DNA of 64,000 bases, taken from assembly GCF_000186865.1 (NCBI RefSeq), contig NW_008705566.1:790432-854431 (forward strand). Reading direction: 5' to 3'. The notes beneath the pieces were generated by a model. The model saw nothing but the letters and a program-made list of their open reading frames with translations. It made no database searches and was not told where the DNA came from. This document shows, one piece after another, positions 27,606-37,458 of this stretch (its first letter is position 1; each line of letters begins with the position of its first letter). The DNA comes from Aureococcus anophagefferens. Taxonomy: Eukaryota; Sar; Pelagophyceae; Pelagomonadales; Pelagomonadaceae. The position numbers and the translations under genes were made by a program.

Positions 27606-29587
27606 TTAGTTCTCCCAGGGTATCTGGAGCGGGTTCTCGACGTTGGCGACGGCGACGTGGGCCGGCGGGTGGTACCCGTCGTCGGCGTCGTCGGCGTCGA
27701 CGGGCCCGCAGGCGCCGCGCGCGCCGAGCAGGCGGACGCCGTGGGAGTCGTCGCGCTTGAGGCGCCGGAAGCTCGGGTCGACCTTGCTGAGCGTCTTGTG
27801 GAGCCGGAGCGGCAACACGAGCGGCGGCATGTTCGGCGGCAGCGCGAAGCCCGCCGCGGGCGCGGCCGCCGCGGGCCGGTCGTCGCGGGCCGCCGCGCGG
27901 TGGGCGTCGACCTGGGTCACGGGGAAGGGCGGCGGCTCCGACGTGCGGCCGTGGCGCGGCCGCGTCGTGGACCGGCGCGTCGGCGGCGTGCCCGGCGGGC
28001 GCGAGCCGACGCGCGCGCCGAAGCCCTCCGTCGTCTTCGGCCGCGTCGCGTAGGGCCGGGGCCCCGTCTGGTAGGACGCGTAGGTCGCGTCGCCCGCGAG
28101 CGAGCTCACGAGGGACCCGCCGGGCGCGAAGAGGCCGCCGCCCTCCGACGAGCCGCCGTCGAAGGTGCCCGACTCGTAGGAGCCCTCGAAGAGGCCCGCG
28201 GGCGACGTCGCGGGCCGCGGCGCCGACTCGTCCGGGAAGTAGGGGTTCTCCTCGAGGGGCACGCCCACGCGCTTCACGCGCCGCGGGTCGTGCAGCCGCG
28301 CCAGGTACGCGTTCGTGACCCAGGTGTAGGCCGCGTCGCCGCAGATCTTGACGCGCTCCCCGCGGACCGCGCGCGCCGAGTCCGCGTAGTTCGCCTCGGC
28401 GGCCGTCGCGTACGTGTGCTCGACGCCGCCGGCCAGGTTCGACGACCCGTCGAAGCGGTCCTCGTCGTCGGCGCGGTCGAGCGTCGCCGCCTTGCGCTCG
28501 AAGATGCCGTGGTCGATGACTTTGGCATTCGCGGACGCGCGGTCGTGCGACGCGGACCAGGAGAACTGGTCGTAGCGACTCGCGCGGTCCAAACCCTTGG
28601 GCCCCCGCCTTTCGCGCTCTAAAGCCTCCTCGCGCACCCAGCGCGCCCACTCGACGAAGATTGTGCGGTAGACGACGTGGACGGCGTCGACGGCGTCCAG
28701 GTCCAGGTCCGCGTGGACGTGGACGTCGCGGTGGAGCTCGTGGAGCCTGGGCAGGAAAAGAGAGATTCAACGTCGCTTCAACGTGAGTGTTCCGCGCGCG
28801 CGCGTTCCGGAAAAAGCATCCAAGCTTCGAGACCGATCCAAGAGATGATCGCTCGTCCAAAAATCAGCCAAAACGAGTGGAAAACGGCCGAGATAGGAGC
28901 CTTTGAAGTTGGGAATTTCCCACTCTTTTCCCGCCCGGCGCGGAGCATCCGCGTCTCGACCTCCTCGTTCGTCTTCTTGCGCGCCTCGTAGAAGGCCGTC
29001 CACCAGTCCCACATGAGCGCGAGGACCTGGAGGCGGCTCAGGCCCAGCTGCTTCTTGGTCTGGATCACGCCCCCGCGGCCGATGGTGCCCTCGAAGAGCG
29101 CCGCCGCGTCGTCCATGACCTGCATCGCGTTCCACGGGCAGATGGGCCCGCCGCCCGCGGGCTTGCCCATGAAGAGGGACGCGCGCATGGGCGCGGCGCC
29201 CACCATGGACCCGCGGGGGTTGTAGTGGCGCTCGCCGGGCGCGTACTCCGCGGGCTTGGGGTGGATGTGCTCGCCGAGCTTCGCGCGCTTCTCCTCCTCC
29301 GCGAGCTTCGTCGCCTCGCCGACGTAGCCGAAGACGAGGCGGTCGCTCCGCGTCGCGGGCCGGCTGATGAGGCCCGTCTTCGGGTCGATCATCGTCGCGC
29401 GCTTGAAGCGGCCCGGGGCCGCCTGCTGGATCGACAGGGGCGTCTTCGACGACCCGCGCCGCGCCGACCCGTCGACGGCGCTCTTCCGCCGCGCGACGCT
29501 CTTCCGCCGGCCCTCGAGCATCGTCGGCCGCCGCACCGTGCGCCGCGGCGCCGCCGGCGCCTTGACCGACGCGCGCCGCGCCTCCAT
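27606..29587 (-). CDS. Unknown protein, two exons separated by an introner element
   Basis: Exon 1 is 29587-28947 and exon 2 is 28746-27606, giving 593 aa. The 200-nt intron uses a GC donor from the left target duplication; the join completes an ATG codon (AT|G). Exon 1 starts MEARRASVKAPAAPRR and is basic (RRKSVARRKS), followed by a well-ordered region (QLGLSRLQVLALMWDWWTAF). Exon 2 begins LHELHRDVHVHADLDL and is later Pro/Ser/Gly-rich, with SRYDQFSWS and VVYRTIFVEWARWV. I do not recognise the family. The exon join is supported by matching frame on both sides. Confidence 0.72.
28747..28938 (-). mobile_element. Introner element, family B copy 1 (192 bp)
   Basis: On the minus strand the element runs from CCGGGCGGGAAAAGAG to CTCTTTTCCTGCCCAG, forming imperfect inverted ends. 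The 8-bp target duplication has one mismatch: GCTCCGCG (28946-28939) and GCTCCACG (28746-28739). Splicing from the GC of the left duplication to the terminal CAG removes exactly 200 nt in phase 2. The body contains CGGCTGATTTTTGGACGA-type core (here TGGCTGATTTTTGGACGA) and ACTCACGTTGAAG. Confidence 0.9.
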
Positions 29588-29689
29588 GCGACCTTCGGCC
29601 TCGAAGGCGGTTTCGTTCGCAGAGCAACGCGAGGGCTCTGTCGACCTGGGCTGGCGGTGCCTTTTTATTCGTATTGCCCAACCATTACG

Positions 29690-31594
29690 ATGGTGGGGCT
29701 GCTCGACGCCATGGACGCCGCGATCGAGGAGACGGTGGAGCAGATCCGCATCGAGCAGTCGTCGCCGCCGAAACCGCCGCCGGCCGCGTCGCCGCCCGAG
29801 GCCGCGCCGCCCCAGCCACCGGCGGCGCAGCCGCCGCAGCCGCAGCAGCCGCCGGCCGCCGCCCCGCCGCCGCCGCCGCAGCCCGCCGCCGCCGAGGTCG
29901 CCGCGCCCGGCGCCCGCGTGCAGGGGTCCATGCTCGGGGGCGACGACTCCGACGACGACTCCGACGACGGGAGCGACTCGGAGGAGGAGGCGGTCGAGTT
30001 CGACGGCGGGGCGCCGCCGGCCGCGACGTGGCGCAAGGTCGAGCGCCGCGCGGCGAGCGACGACGAGGACGACGAGCGGCCGGGGAAGCTCCGGGCCTTC
30101 GGCGGCGGCGCGCCGAAGAAGGACGACGTCTTCGGCCTCGAGTACAAGCCCTACGAGGTCTTCGGCGACACGCAGCCGGCCAACTTCGAGGGCGAGAAGG
30201 AGCTGGAGAAGGCGCTGGAGACGTCGGCCTACGCCGTCGGCGCGGCGCAGCCCGTGCTCACGGCGGCGGGCGACGACGACGACGACGAGTTCGGCGGCGA
30301 CTGGGACGGCGGCGACGACGCGGCCGCGCGCGCGGAGGTCGAGGCCGCGCGCGCCGCGTTCCTCCGGGAGCGCGACCTCGCGGACGCGAAGGCCCTCGAG
30401 GACATGCGCCGGACCGCCGAGCGCCTGTCGCCCCAGAAGGACGACGACGACGACGACGAGGAAAGCTACGGGCTGGCGGGCATGAAGGCGTCGCTGAGCA
30501 AGACGACGGCGGCCTACGCGCCCGAGCCCGCCACGAAGGCCGGCGCGAGCATCAAGGGCGCCCTCGCCATCGAGACGCTCAACGAGGAGGACGAGGACGA
30601 CGACGACATGCCGACCATCGACGGCGTCGACGACGCGGCCCCGTCGCCCGCGCGCGCGCCGGCGAAGGAGGCGGACGTCGCGGAGTGGTCCGGCTTCGAG
30701 AGCCACGCGCTGACGACCGGGGCGCCCGCCGTTTCCGAGGCGCCCCCGGCGAGCCGCGCGCCCATGTCCTACGACGAGTGCCTGGCCTACTTCCGCGCGC
30801 TCGACATGTCGCAGGACCTCGAGTCCATCGTGCCCGTCGAATTCCCGAAGCGGTCCGCGCTCTCGTCGCTCGTGTCGTCGAAGCCGAAGCTCACCTTCGA
30901 GAACGCCGCGACCGAGCGCGACTTCGCGTTCCTCGTGGCCAAGCAGGCCTACGACCCGGCCGTCGCCGAGCACTGGCGCCTGATCTCCACCATCTTCAAG
31001 GGGTTCATGCCGGCGTCGAACAAGCGGCCGTGCGTCGCGATCGGCGGCCACTGGGAGCTCGTCGGCTTCCAGGGCGCGGACCCGCGCACGGACCTGAACC
31101 GGAGCATGTGCTGCCTCGCGCTGCTCCAGCTCCTCCACCTCCTCGAGAAGTCGCCGAAATTGGCGCACCGCGCGTACCGCGCGTCCGTCGCGGACGACAA
31201 GGACTGGCCCCTCGCCTGCACGTCCATCGCCTTCACGAAGGCGTCGCTCCAGGCGCTGCGGTCCGGCAAGCTCTACAAGCGCTGCAACGCCCTCAAGGCC
31301 GTGCTCCCGGCGCTCCACGAGCACCACGCGGCCCAGTTCGACGAGCTCCTCGCGCGCGTCAACTCCGGCGAGGACCGCTTCGTCGCGCTCAACGGCATGC
31401 GCCTCGGCAAGAAGTCCAAGGCCGCGGAGAAGGCGGCCAAGGTCAAGAAGCAGCCCTTCGTGTCCAAGGGCGCCAAGGCCGCCGCCGCGCACGCGCGCGA
31501 GGACGGCGCCTTCGCGTCCATCGCGGACGCGCCCGACGACGTGCAATTCGGCGCCGTCGCGGGCAAGAAGGTCGCCAAGTACGCCTCGGCCTAG
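29690..31594 (+). CDS. ELMO-domain protein with long disordered N-terminus
   Basis: This 634-aa protein carries an ELMO/CED-12 domain at about residues 360-540 (ERDFAFLVAKQAYDP, FKGFMP, HWELVGFQGADPRTDLNRSM, LLQLLHLL, WPLACTSIAFTKASLQAL). ELMO-domain proteins act with small GTPases, either as part of Dock GEFs or as Arl-type GAPs; the DPxTDxN-like phrase fits the ELMOD GAP group. Residues 20-340 are Pro/Gln-rich then strongly acidic with Asp/Glu runs, and likely disordered. A Lys-rich tail follows the domain. Start ATG 29690. It converges with the ATP-grasp gene, stops 14 nt apart. Confidence 0.85.
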   Translation: MVGLLDAMDAAIEETVEQIRIEQSSPPKPPPAASPPEAAPPQPPAAQPPQPQQPPAAAPPPPPQPAAAEVAAPGARVQGSMLGGDDSDDDSDDGSDSEEEAVEFDGGAPPAATWRKVERRAASDDEDDERPGKLRAFGGGAPKKDDVFGLEYKPYEVFGDTQPANFEGEKELEKALETSAYAVGAAQPVLTAAGDDDDDEFGGDWDGGDDAAARAEVEAARAAFLRERDLADAKALEDMRRTAERLSPQKDDDDDDEESYGLAGMKASLSKTTAAYAPEPATKAGASIKGALAIETLNEEDEDDDDMPTIDGVDDAAPSPARAPAKEADVAEWSGFESHALTTGAPAVSEAPPASRAPMSYDECLAYFRALDMSQDLESIVPVEFPKRSALSSLVSSKPKLTFENAATERDFAFLVAKQAYDPAVAEHWRLISTIFKGFMPASNKRPCVAIGGHWELVGFQGADPRTDLNRSMCCLALLQLLHLLEKSPKLAHRAYRASVADDKDWPLACTSIAFTKASLQALRSGKLYKRCNALKAVLPALHEHHAAQFDELLARVNSGEDRFVALNGMRLGKKSKAAEKAAKVKKQPFVSKGAKAAAAHAREDGAFASIADAPDDVQFGAVAGKKVAKYASA

Positions 31595-31608
31595 GGGTGC
31601 GTATTATA

Positions 31609-33948
31609 TTACGAGTCCACGCGGAAGAGCTCGTACTGGAGGTCCTGGATCGCCGCGTAGTCCGCGGCGACGGCGGCCTCCGGCCCCGCGAGGAGCGCCC
31701 AGCCCGAGTCCGTCTTGATGTCCACGGTCTTCACCATGGCGCCGCCGGGCTCGTCGACGTAGAGCTCGTGGTCGACGAGCGTCGGGAGGCTCCGCAGCCG
31801 CGCCAGCGCGTCGCCGTCGACCGCCGCGAGCGGCCCCTCGACGGCCGACACGAGGTGCGCGAGCACGCCGGCCCGCTCCAGGGTCGGGTCCGCGGCGATG
31901 GCGTCCCACTCGTCGGCGCTCGGCAGGCAGGCCGCCGCCGCCGCGGCGATGGCGTCGGGGCCGGCGACGCAGGCGGCGACGAGGGGCCGCACGTTCGCGT
32001 TGTGGAACCGCGCGTTCACCTCGACGAGCGTCGCCGCGCCGTCGTCGCCGACGATCAGCTCCGAGTGCGCGGGGCCGTTGGCGTGGCCCAGGGCGTCGAG
32101 GCAGGCGCGGAGCGTCTCCAGCACGGCCCCGGCGCCCGCGGCGTCCGCGAGCCACGTGCCGCGGTACACGAAGGCGCCGCCGTTCGCGGGCCGCTTGTCG
32201 TAGCGCCAGAGCGCCGTGACCTTGTGCTCGCCGTCGCGCGACACGCTGTCGACGGCGTACTCGACGCCCGCGAGGAACGCCTGGGCGAGGACGACGTCGT
32301 TGAAGCCGCCGCCGTAGCGCGTCGTCGCGCGCAGCGCGTCGAACGCCTCCCGGCACTCCGCCGCGGTCTCGCACTTGAAGACGCCGTCGCTGCCGACGCC
32401 GCGACAGGGCTTGACGACGATGGTGTTGTGTGTTTTTTGGAACGCGACGACGTCCTCGGCGGTGTCGCAGAGCGCCTGCGCGCAGTGCGGCAGCCCCGCG
32501 TCGCGGAGTTTTTCGTGGAGGAGCCACTTGTGCCGCCGGTCGACGCCGTCGCCGTTGGCGAAGGCCGCGTCGAGCGCGCGGCCGAGGCGCTCCGCCGTCG
32601 CGATGCCCGCGTCGGATTCCGAGAAGCACGCGAGGAGCGGCGGCGCGTCCGCGGCCTCGAGCCAGGGCGCCTCGCGCGACGCGGCCGGCGCGCGGAGCGG
32701 CGGCGGCGGTTGCCCGCCGTCGCAGAGGCCCCCGCCGACGTAGTCGCTGAGCACCGTGGCGACGGCGACACCCCGGTCCAGGAGCTCCCGGGCGAGCGCG
32801 AGGCCGAGGTAGTCGCAGAGCGGGTCGACGACGACGGCCGCGCCGACGGCGTCCGCGTCCGGCGCCGCGAAGGCCGCGACGGCGCCGTTGTCCTCCGCGC
32901 GCCCGCGCTCGAGCGCGCGCTCCCGCGCGCGCACGGCCGTTCGCGTCGGCGCCTTCGCCGCGGCCGCGACGCCGAGCGCCGCGAGGAGCCGCGCCGCGAG
33001 CGACGGCGGCCGCCGCGCGGTCCGCCGCGCCGCGGACCGCGTCGTCGGCCCCTCGCGTCTCCCGTCGACGCCGTCGCAGAAGCGCGCGAGCCCGAGGCCC
33101 TGGGAGCCCCAGGCGACGGCGAGCCACGCGTGGAGCAGGCCGTTGACCGTGCCGAGCCCGAGGCCCGACCAGACGGCGAAGGGGTAGGCGAAGACGAGGG
33201 GCACGTTGAGCACGAGGCCCACGGAAGCGACGGCGACGCCCGGTCGCGGCCGCGCCAAGATCGCGAGGATGAGCGCGGCCGTCGCCGGCGACTGCGTCAC
33301 GCCGACGGCGAAGATGTCGCCCGCGGGCCGCGTGCACGAGAAGGCCCCGAGCGCCGTGAGGAGCCAGAGCGCGAGGCCCCAGGCGTCGGCCGCGGCCGGT
33401 GACAGCCGCGCGACGCGCGCCAAGTCCCGGAGCGGGCCCGCGGGTGGCACAAATCTCAAACCCTCGGCGATGGCGAAGAGGTCCGCGCCGCTCGACGCGA
33501 CGCAGCCCACGACGGCCGTCCAGAGGAGCCGGAACGTCCACCGGTTCAGGTACGCCGCCGTACCGTCGTGCGCGTGGTGCGCGAGGCCGCCGAGGAGGCA
33601 CTGGACCGCGTACTTGAACATGAGCCGCCGCAGGCGCAGGCGCGTCGCGCGCGACGGCGCGCCGGGCGGGACGTTTGTTGTTGCGCGGACGCCGAGGTAC
33701 GCGCACCAGGCCGCGAGGACGTAGTCGGTGCCGTACGTGAGCGGCGTGCCGTCGAAGAGCGCGCCGTCGGCGTAGGCGAAGCGCGCGGCGACGTAGGTGC
33801 GCCGGCCCCAGTACTCGGCCCACGAGACGGTGAGCAGCCAGGTGAGCAGCAGCGTCGCCGGCAGCGCGACGGCGAGGGTCGCGAAGGCGCCGAGGTCGAT
33901 GAACGCGTCGTCTGGCGTCTTGAGCGCGCGCTCGCCGCCGCGGCCCAT
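31609..33948 (-). CDS. Membrane-domain / ATP-grasp ligase fusion protein
   Basis: This 779-aa protein has two parts. Residues about 20-290 contain roughly seven hydrophobic helices (for example TLAVALPATLLLTWLLTV, CLLGGLAHHAHDG, LLWTAVVGCVASSGADLFA). Residues about 360-770 form an ATP-grasp enzyme: IVVKPCRGVGSDGVFKC (ATP-binding Lys and Gly loop), VVLAQAFLAGVEYAVDSVS, HSELIVGDDGAATLVEVNAR (Mg-binding Glu/Asn). It resembles carboxylate-amine ligases such as L-amino-acid ligases, which make dipeptides through an acyl phosphate. Substrates are unknown. The membrane domain might position product formation at a membrane or help export. Start ATG 33948 (MGRGGERALK). Confidence 0.78.
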   Translation of the reverse strand: MGRGGERALKTPDDAFIDLGAFATLAVALPATLLLTWLLTVSWAEYWGRRTYVAARFAYADGALFDGTPLTYGTDYVLAAWCAYLGVRATTNVPPGAPSRATRLRLRRLMFKYAVQCLLGGLAHHAHDGTAAYLNRWTFRLLWTAVVGCVASSGADLFAIAEGLRFVPPAGPLRDLARVARLSPAAADAWGLALWLLTALGAFSCTRPAGDIFAVGVTQSPATAALILAILARPRPGVAVASVGLVLNVPLVFAYPFAVWSGLGLGTVNGLLHAWLAVAWGSQGLGLARFCDGVDGRREGPTTRSAARRTARRPPSLAARLLAALGVAAAAKAPTRTAVRARERALERGRAEDNGAVAAFAAPDADAVGAAVVVDPLCDYLGLALARELLDRGVAVATVLSDYVGGGLCDGGQPPPPLRAPAASREAPWLEAADAPPLLACFSESDAGIATAERLGRALDAAFANGDGVDRRHKWLLHEKLRDAGLPHCAQALCDTAEDVVAFQKTHNTIVVKPCRGVGSDGVFKCETAAECREAFDALRATTRYGGGFNDVVLAQAFLAGVEYAVDSVSRDGEHKVTALWRYDKRPANGGAFVYRGTWLADAAGAGAVLETLRACLDALGHANGPAHSELIVGDDGAATLVEVNARFHNANVRPLVAACVAGPDAIAAAAAACLPSADEWDAIAADPTLERAGVLAHLVSAVEGPLAAVDGDALARLRSLPTLVDHELYVDEPGGAMVKTVDIKTDSGWALLAGPEAAVAADYAAIQDLQYELFRVDS

Positions 33949-34210
33949 CGTGAGACGCGCTGTCGCGCTGCGAGAGGACTCGTTGGAACTCGTTGGCGGT
34001 TCGGGCTGTGGTGCTGTCGCGCAACAAGAGCTAGAACAATGTCATGCGCACGACGAGGCGGCCATAGCAAGGTCGATCGAGCCGGCAAGGCCGTCCATCC
34101 ACAGCTCGCCGAACACGAGCTCATCCGTCCTCGACTCGAGCCGCTCGAGCAGACTTCTCGGGAAGCACGCCCCGCACTACTCGCTCCTCGTGGCCGACGC
34201 CGTCGCCGAG

Positions 34211-34552
34211 ATGGACGCGGAAGAGGTCGCGGCCCTCGAGGCGTGCTACGCGACGGCGACGGTCGAAGGGCCGCTGCCAGTGCTCGAGTGGAAGCTCGCG
34301 GCGGACGGCCAGTCCGACTACTACGTCGACACGCGCGGCGGCTCGCTGCTCCCCTTCCCGAACAAGGCCTGGACCCCGGACACCCTCGACCGCAAGCTCG
34401 TGAATCCCTACGTCAAGGTCCTCAGCTGCCTCCCCGAGCTGGCCCTCGAACTCGGCGCGCCCGCGCCGCGGTCGTGCCGAGACGTCCACGCCGTGTACCA
34501 CGAGGCCGGCTGCTGCGGGGACGCCGAGGCCTCGACCGACGTCATCTTCTAA
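34211..34552 (+). CDS. Small unknown protein
   Basis: This frame encodes 113 aa from ATG 34211 (MDAEEVAALEACYATA), acidic, with WKLAADGQSDYYVDTRGGS, LLPFPNKAWTPDTLDRKLV and a C-terminal CC pair (EAGCCGDAE). Codon composition is like genuine genes here. A longer frame upstream is Ser/Arg-rich and less convincing. No family recognised. Confidence 0.5.
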   Translation: MDAEEVAALEACYATATVEGPLPVLEWKLAADGQSDYYVDTRGGSLLPFPNKAWTPDTLDRKLVNPYVKVLSCLPELALELGAPAPRSCRDVHAVYHEAGCCGDAEASTDVIF

Positions 34553-34596
34553 AGAGGTGTGCATTCTTAGACTCGCCGCGGGCGCGTCCGTCGGCG

Positions 34597-35025
34597 TTAG
34601 GCGCTGTCCTTCTCGTCCTTTGCGGTCTCGTCGCGATCCGGGGGGATCCACCACGCGTTCGCGAGCAGGTCGGTCTCTCCGTCGCTGTAGCGGCTCTTCG
34701 GCAGGTACTTGTCCGACCCGGACTTGTCGGTGCGCGCGTGCACCGACTTGTCGGTCTGCTTTCCCGTGAGCGTTCCCCGGTTCGTGCTCCCCGGTGGCCA
34801 ACACCACTCGACGGACGCGCCCGCTGTCAGTGTCAGCGTCTGCACGAAAGGGATAGATTTGAGCGGAACGTCGACCTTGAATTTGACTGGGGCATTGACC
34901 GTAATACTGTGTGGAGAATCGGCCAACTTGCGTCTTTTGTCCGGCGAATCCGACACTTTTTTTTGCGACGGCCCTGCTGATCCCCCATCACGCCTTCTCT
35001 TGCGACGACCCTGCTCATCTTTCAT
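34597..35025 (-). CDS. Small basic unknown protein, lower GC than neighbours
   Basis: This 142-aa frame starts MKDEQGRRKRRRDGG and is Lys/Arg/Ser-rich at the N-terminus, with nuclear-localisation-like clusters. The middle (NAPVKFKVDVPLKSIPF, TLTLTAGASVEW) looks like beta-strands. The C-terminus contains THARTDKSGSDKYLPKSRYS-type polar sequence. GC is clearly lower than in flanking genes. The start region contains an imperfect direct repeat of about 30 bp (near 34966 and 35000). Function unknown; overlap with the plus frame on the other strand is treated as shadow. Confidence 0.45.
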   Translation of the reverse strand: MKDEQGRRKRRRDGGSAGPSQKKVSDSPDKRRKLADSPHSITVNAPVKFKVDVPLKSIPFVQTLTLTAGASVEWCWPPGSTNRGTLTGKQTDKSVHARTDKSGSDKYLPKSRYSDGETDLLANAWWIPPDRDETAKDEKDSA

Positions 35026-35191
35026 CACTCTATCGATACTATTTGTTGAGCGACAAAGCAAGGCGGTCGCGCGTGCTCCTGCTCGAGGCCCCCTTCTGCT
35101 TGGGCCTACGGCGAGCTCCACAGCCATCTCACAGCCTCTCCACAAAAAATCGGCGAAAACAGCTCCGGCGCCTCCGCGTCGACAGGCCTGG

Positions 35192-36799
35192 ATGACAACT
35201 ATGGCGAACGACGCCATCGCCCCCCGCATCCACCAGCGACACCGCTTCGGCCGCGTCACAACAGCGACGCCCAAAGATAAGCCCCTCCGTCGCCTACGGT
35301 CTCGATCGTTGGATCCCCACCCGCACCCTCGTGACCAGGCTGAAGAATTCCTCGACGAGACCTCGCCCGCGCCGCCGCGCCCCGGGCGGCGGAGCCTCGG
35401 GGGTGTCGAGCGTGGCCTGCGGCGGCGGCTCGGCAAGGTCGAGGACGGCGCGAAGCGCCTGGAGCGGCTCGCGGCGTCGCGGCTCCAGCAGCTCCGCGGC
35501 CGGATGCACTTCCGCCGGCGCAAGCGGTCCAAGTCGAAGGTCGCCGCGTCGCCCCGCCACGCGGACGACGGCGACGAGAGCAGCGACGACAGCGACGACG
35601 ACGACGACGGCGGCCTCGCGCGCGCGCCCGCGGGCCTCGCGGACGCGGTCGTCGAGAGCGCGGCGGGCGTCTTCGCGGCGGCGCTCGTCGTCGTCGTCGC
35701 GGCGCTGTCGCCCGAGGACGTGCCGTTCCTCGGCCGCTACGGCGCGCTCGCGGCGGCCGTCGGCGCGCTGGGCGTCCAGTGCGAGCTCAGCCGGCGCGCG
35801 GCCGTCCGCCTCGCGACGGCGTCGCTCGCGCCGCGGACGCCGAAGCGGCGGTCCGGGTCCTTCGAGGACGCGTCCAAGCTCTCGTCCGCGCCCGCGTCGC
35901 CGACGGCGCTCGCGTTTCCCGACGCGGCGCCGGCGTCCCTCGTCGCGCTCGCGCGGTCCGACGACGGCGCGCCCGCGGCCGACAGCTGGTCGCGGCCGTC
36001 GTGCGAGCGGTTCCCGCTCCGGGGGCCGACGTACCTCGCGGACGGCGTCAAGGTGCCGTCGGCGCCGGCGCTCTACGACACCGAGGACGCCTACGTCGCC
36101 TTCACGGCGCGCGGCGCCGTGCGCTCCGCGACCGACGCCTACCCGGAGATCCTCGCGAAGCTCCGGAGGGCGGACGCGGTTCCCGCCGCGGCGCCGCCGG
36201 GCTTCCCGCGGTTCCTCGTCGTCGCCGTCAACGCGCCCCTCGACGCGCCGTCCCTGGGCGGGCGCCGGACCGACGGCCGCTGCGTCGTCGTCGTCTTCGC
36301 GTGCCGGCTGAACGCGGCGGCCGCGGCGTCGGGCTCGCCGGGCGCCGCGCTCGCGCGACGGTGGTTCGCGGAGGCGCCCGGCGACCTCGCCGCGTCGGGC
36401 CGGCTCAAGGGCGTCTTCTTCGCCGAGGGCGACGGCGTGCCGCGCCTCGTGCAGAAGTGGAACGGCAAGCCCGTGCTCATGGCCGACAAGGGCCGGCCCC
36501 GGCCGGGCATCTCCGCGTTCTCGCGCGGCGGCGACTACCTCGAGTTCAACATCGACGTCGGCCTGTCCTTCTCCTACATGGCCCGCGGCGCCATCTACCT
36601 CGTCCAGGACAAGCTCGTCGCCATGGACGCGGTCATCGGCTTCACCATCGAGGGCAAGGCCGAGGACGAGCTCCCGGAGCAGATGCTCGGCGCGGTGTCC
36701 ATCAACCGCGTCGACTGGCGCGCGCGCCTCGAGGACGCCGACGCCGACGCCGCGCGCGTCGGCGGCGGCCGCGGCCGCGCGGACTCGGAGTCGAAGTAA
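35192..36799 (+). CDS. EDR2 C-terminal (DUF1336) domain protein with membrane segment
   Basis: This protein (535 aa from ATG 35192, or 532 from ATG 35201) has a basic N-terminus, an acidic Ser/Asp patch, one or two hydrophobic segments at about 150-190 (GVFAAALVVVVAALSP, GALAAAVGALG), then a DUF1336 domain to the C-terminus. Diagnostic phrases are FLVVAVNAPLD, WNGKPVLMADKG, GGDYLEFNIDVGLSFSYMAR and EDELPEQMLGAVSINRVDW. In plants EDR2-type proteins bind phosphoinositides and act in cell-death or lipid signalling. Here there is no obvious PH or START domain upstream, so it is a shorter, membrane-anchored version. Confidence 0.8.
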   Translation: MTTMANDAIAPRIHQRHRFGRVTTATPKDKPLRRLRSRSLDPHPHPRDQAEEFLDETSPAPPRPGRRSLGGVERGLRRRLGKVEDGAKRLERLAASRLQQLRGRMHFRRRKRSKSKVAASPRHADDGDESSDDSDDDDDGGLARAPAGLADAVVESAAGVFAAALVVVVAALSPEDVPFLGRYGALAAAVGALGVQCELSRRAAVRLATASLAPRTPKRRSGSFEDASKLSSAPASPTALAFPDAAPASLVALARSDDGAPAADSWSRPSCERFPLRGPTYLADGVKVPSAPALYDTEDAYVAFTARGAVRSATDAYPEILAKLRRADAVPAAAPPGFPRFLVVAVNAPLDAPSLGGRRTDGRCVVVVFACRLNAAAAASGSPGAALARRWFAEAPGDLAASGRLKGVFFAEGDGVPRLVQKWNGKPVLMADKGRPRPGISAFSRGGDYLEFNIDVGLSFSYMARGAIYLVQDKLVAMDAVIGFTIEGKAEDELPEQMLGAVSINRVDWRARLEDADADAARVGGGRGRADSESK

Positions 36800-37458
36800 C
36801 CTCGGGAGAAACACAAGGAGTGCGCGCGCCTCGGAGGTCCTGGGAGCTCGCGCGCGGCGACCATGGCGCGCGCCGCCGCCGCCGGAGCCCGCTTTCGAGT
36901 GGTCTCTCTTCGGCGCCCCGGACTCCCCGCCGACGAAGACCAAAGCCAGGCTCCGGTCGTCCGAGCGGACCTCTCTTTGCGCGCCGCGGGCGCGCACTCG
37001 AGGCGGGTGCGAGGTGCAAGGTGAAGCAATTGAAGCAGGCCACATCGTGCTGAGCATTGTAGTGAGCATTGTGCCGACACTGCTCGGCGTTCCCGGCGCT
37101 CAAGACAAAACCAAAGCAACCAGGTAGGACTCGCTCCTCGAGGATAGCTTTTCGTGCTCGCCTACGGCCATCCCTCCGACCCATCTCGTGCCCCCGTACA
37201 TCATCTCGTGCGTCCATGCGGTGTCCGTGTGTTTTTGCGGGATCACGTGACGAGCGTGATCTCATCGAGTCGTCGACCGACGCTCGCTCGAGTACGTTCC
37301 GAGCGTGTATTCACTCGACCGAGAATGATTCACGAAGTCGTGAGAGACCATCGAGCGAGACTTGTACGTGTCCGAGTGATCATCGATCAAACTGATCGCG
37401 TCTCAACATTCCGCGGCCATCCTCTACGCATAATCTCAGGCAGTAACCTCAAGTCAAG
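36800..37458. other. Intergenic region of lower GC
   Basis: No supported gene. Frames such as 37069-37395 lack recognisable domains. GC drops progressively toward 37459. Confidence 0.4.

Noticed and set aside
29674..33402. 1242-codon plus frame across the ELMO and ATP-grasp genes
   Set aside because: Arg/Gly/Ala-only composition and overlap with two genes with clear domains; shadow.
34709..35191. N-terminal extension of the EDR2-C gene
   Set aside because: Lower-GC, non-conserved, overlaps a more convincing minus gene; start set at ATG 35192.
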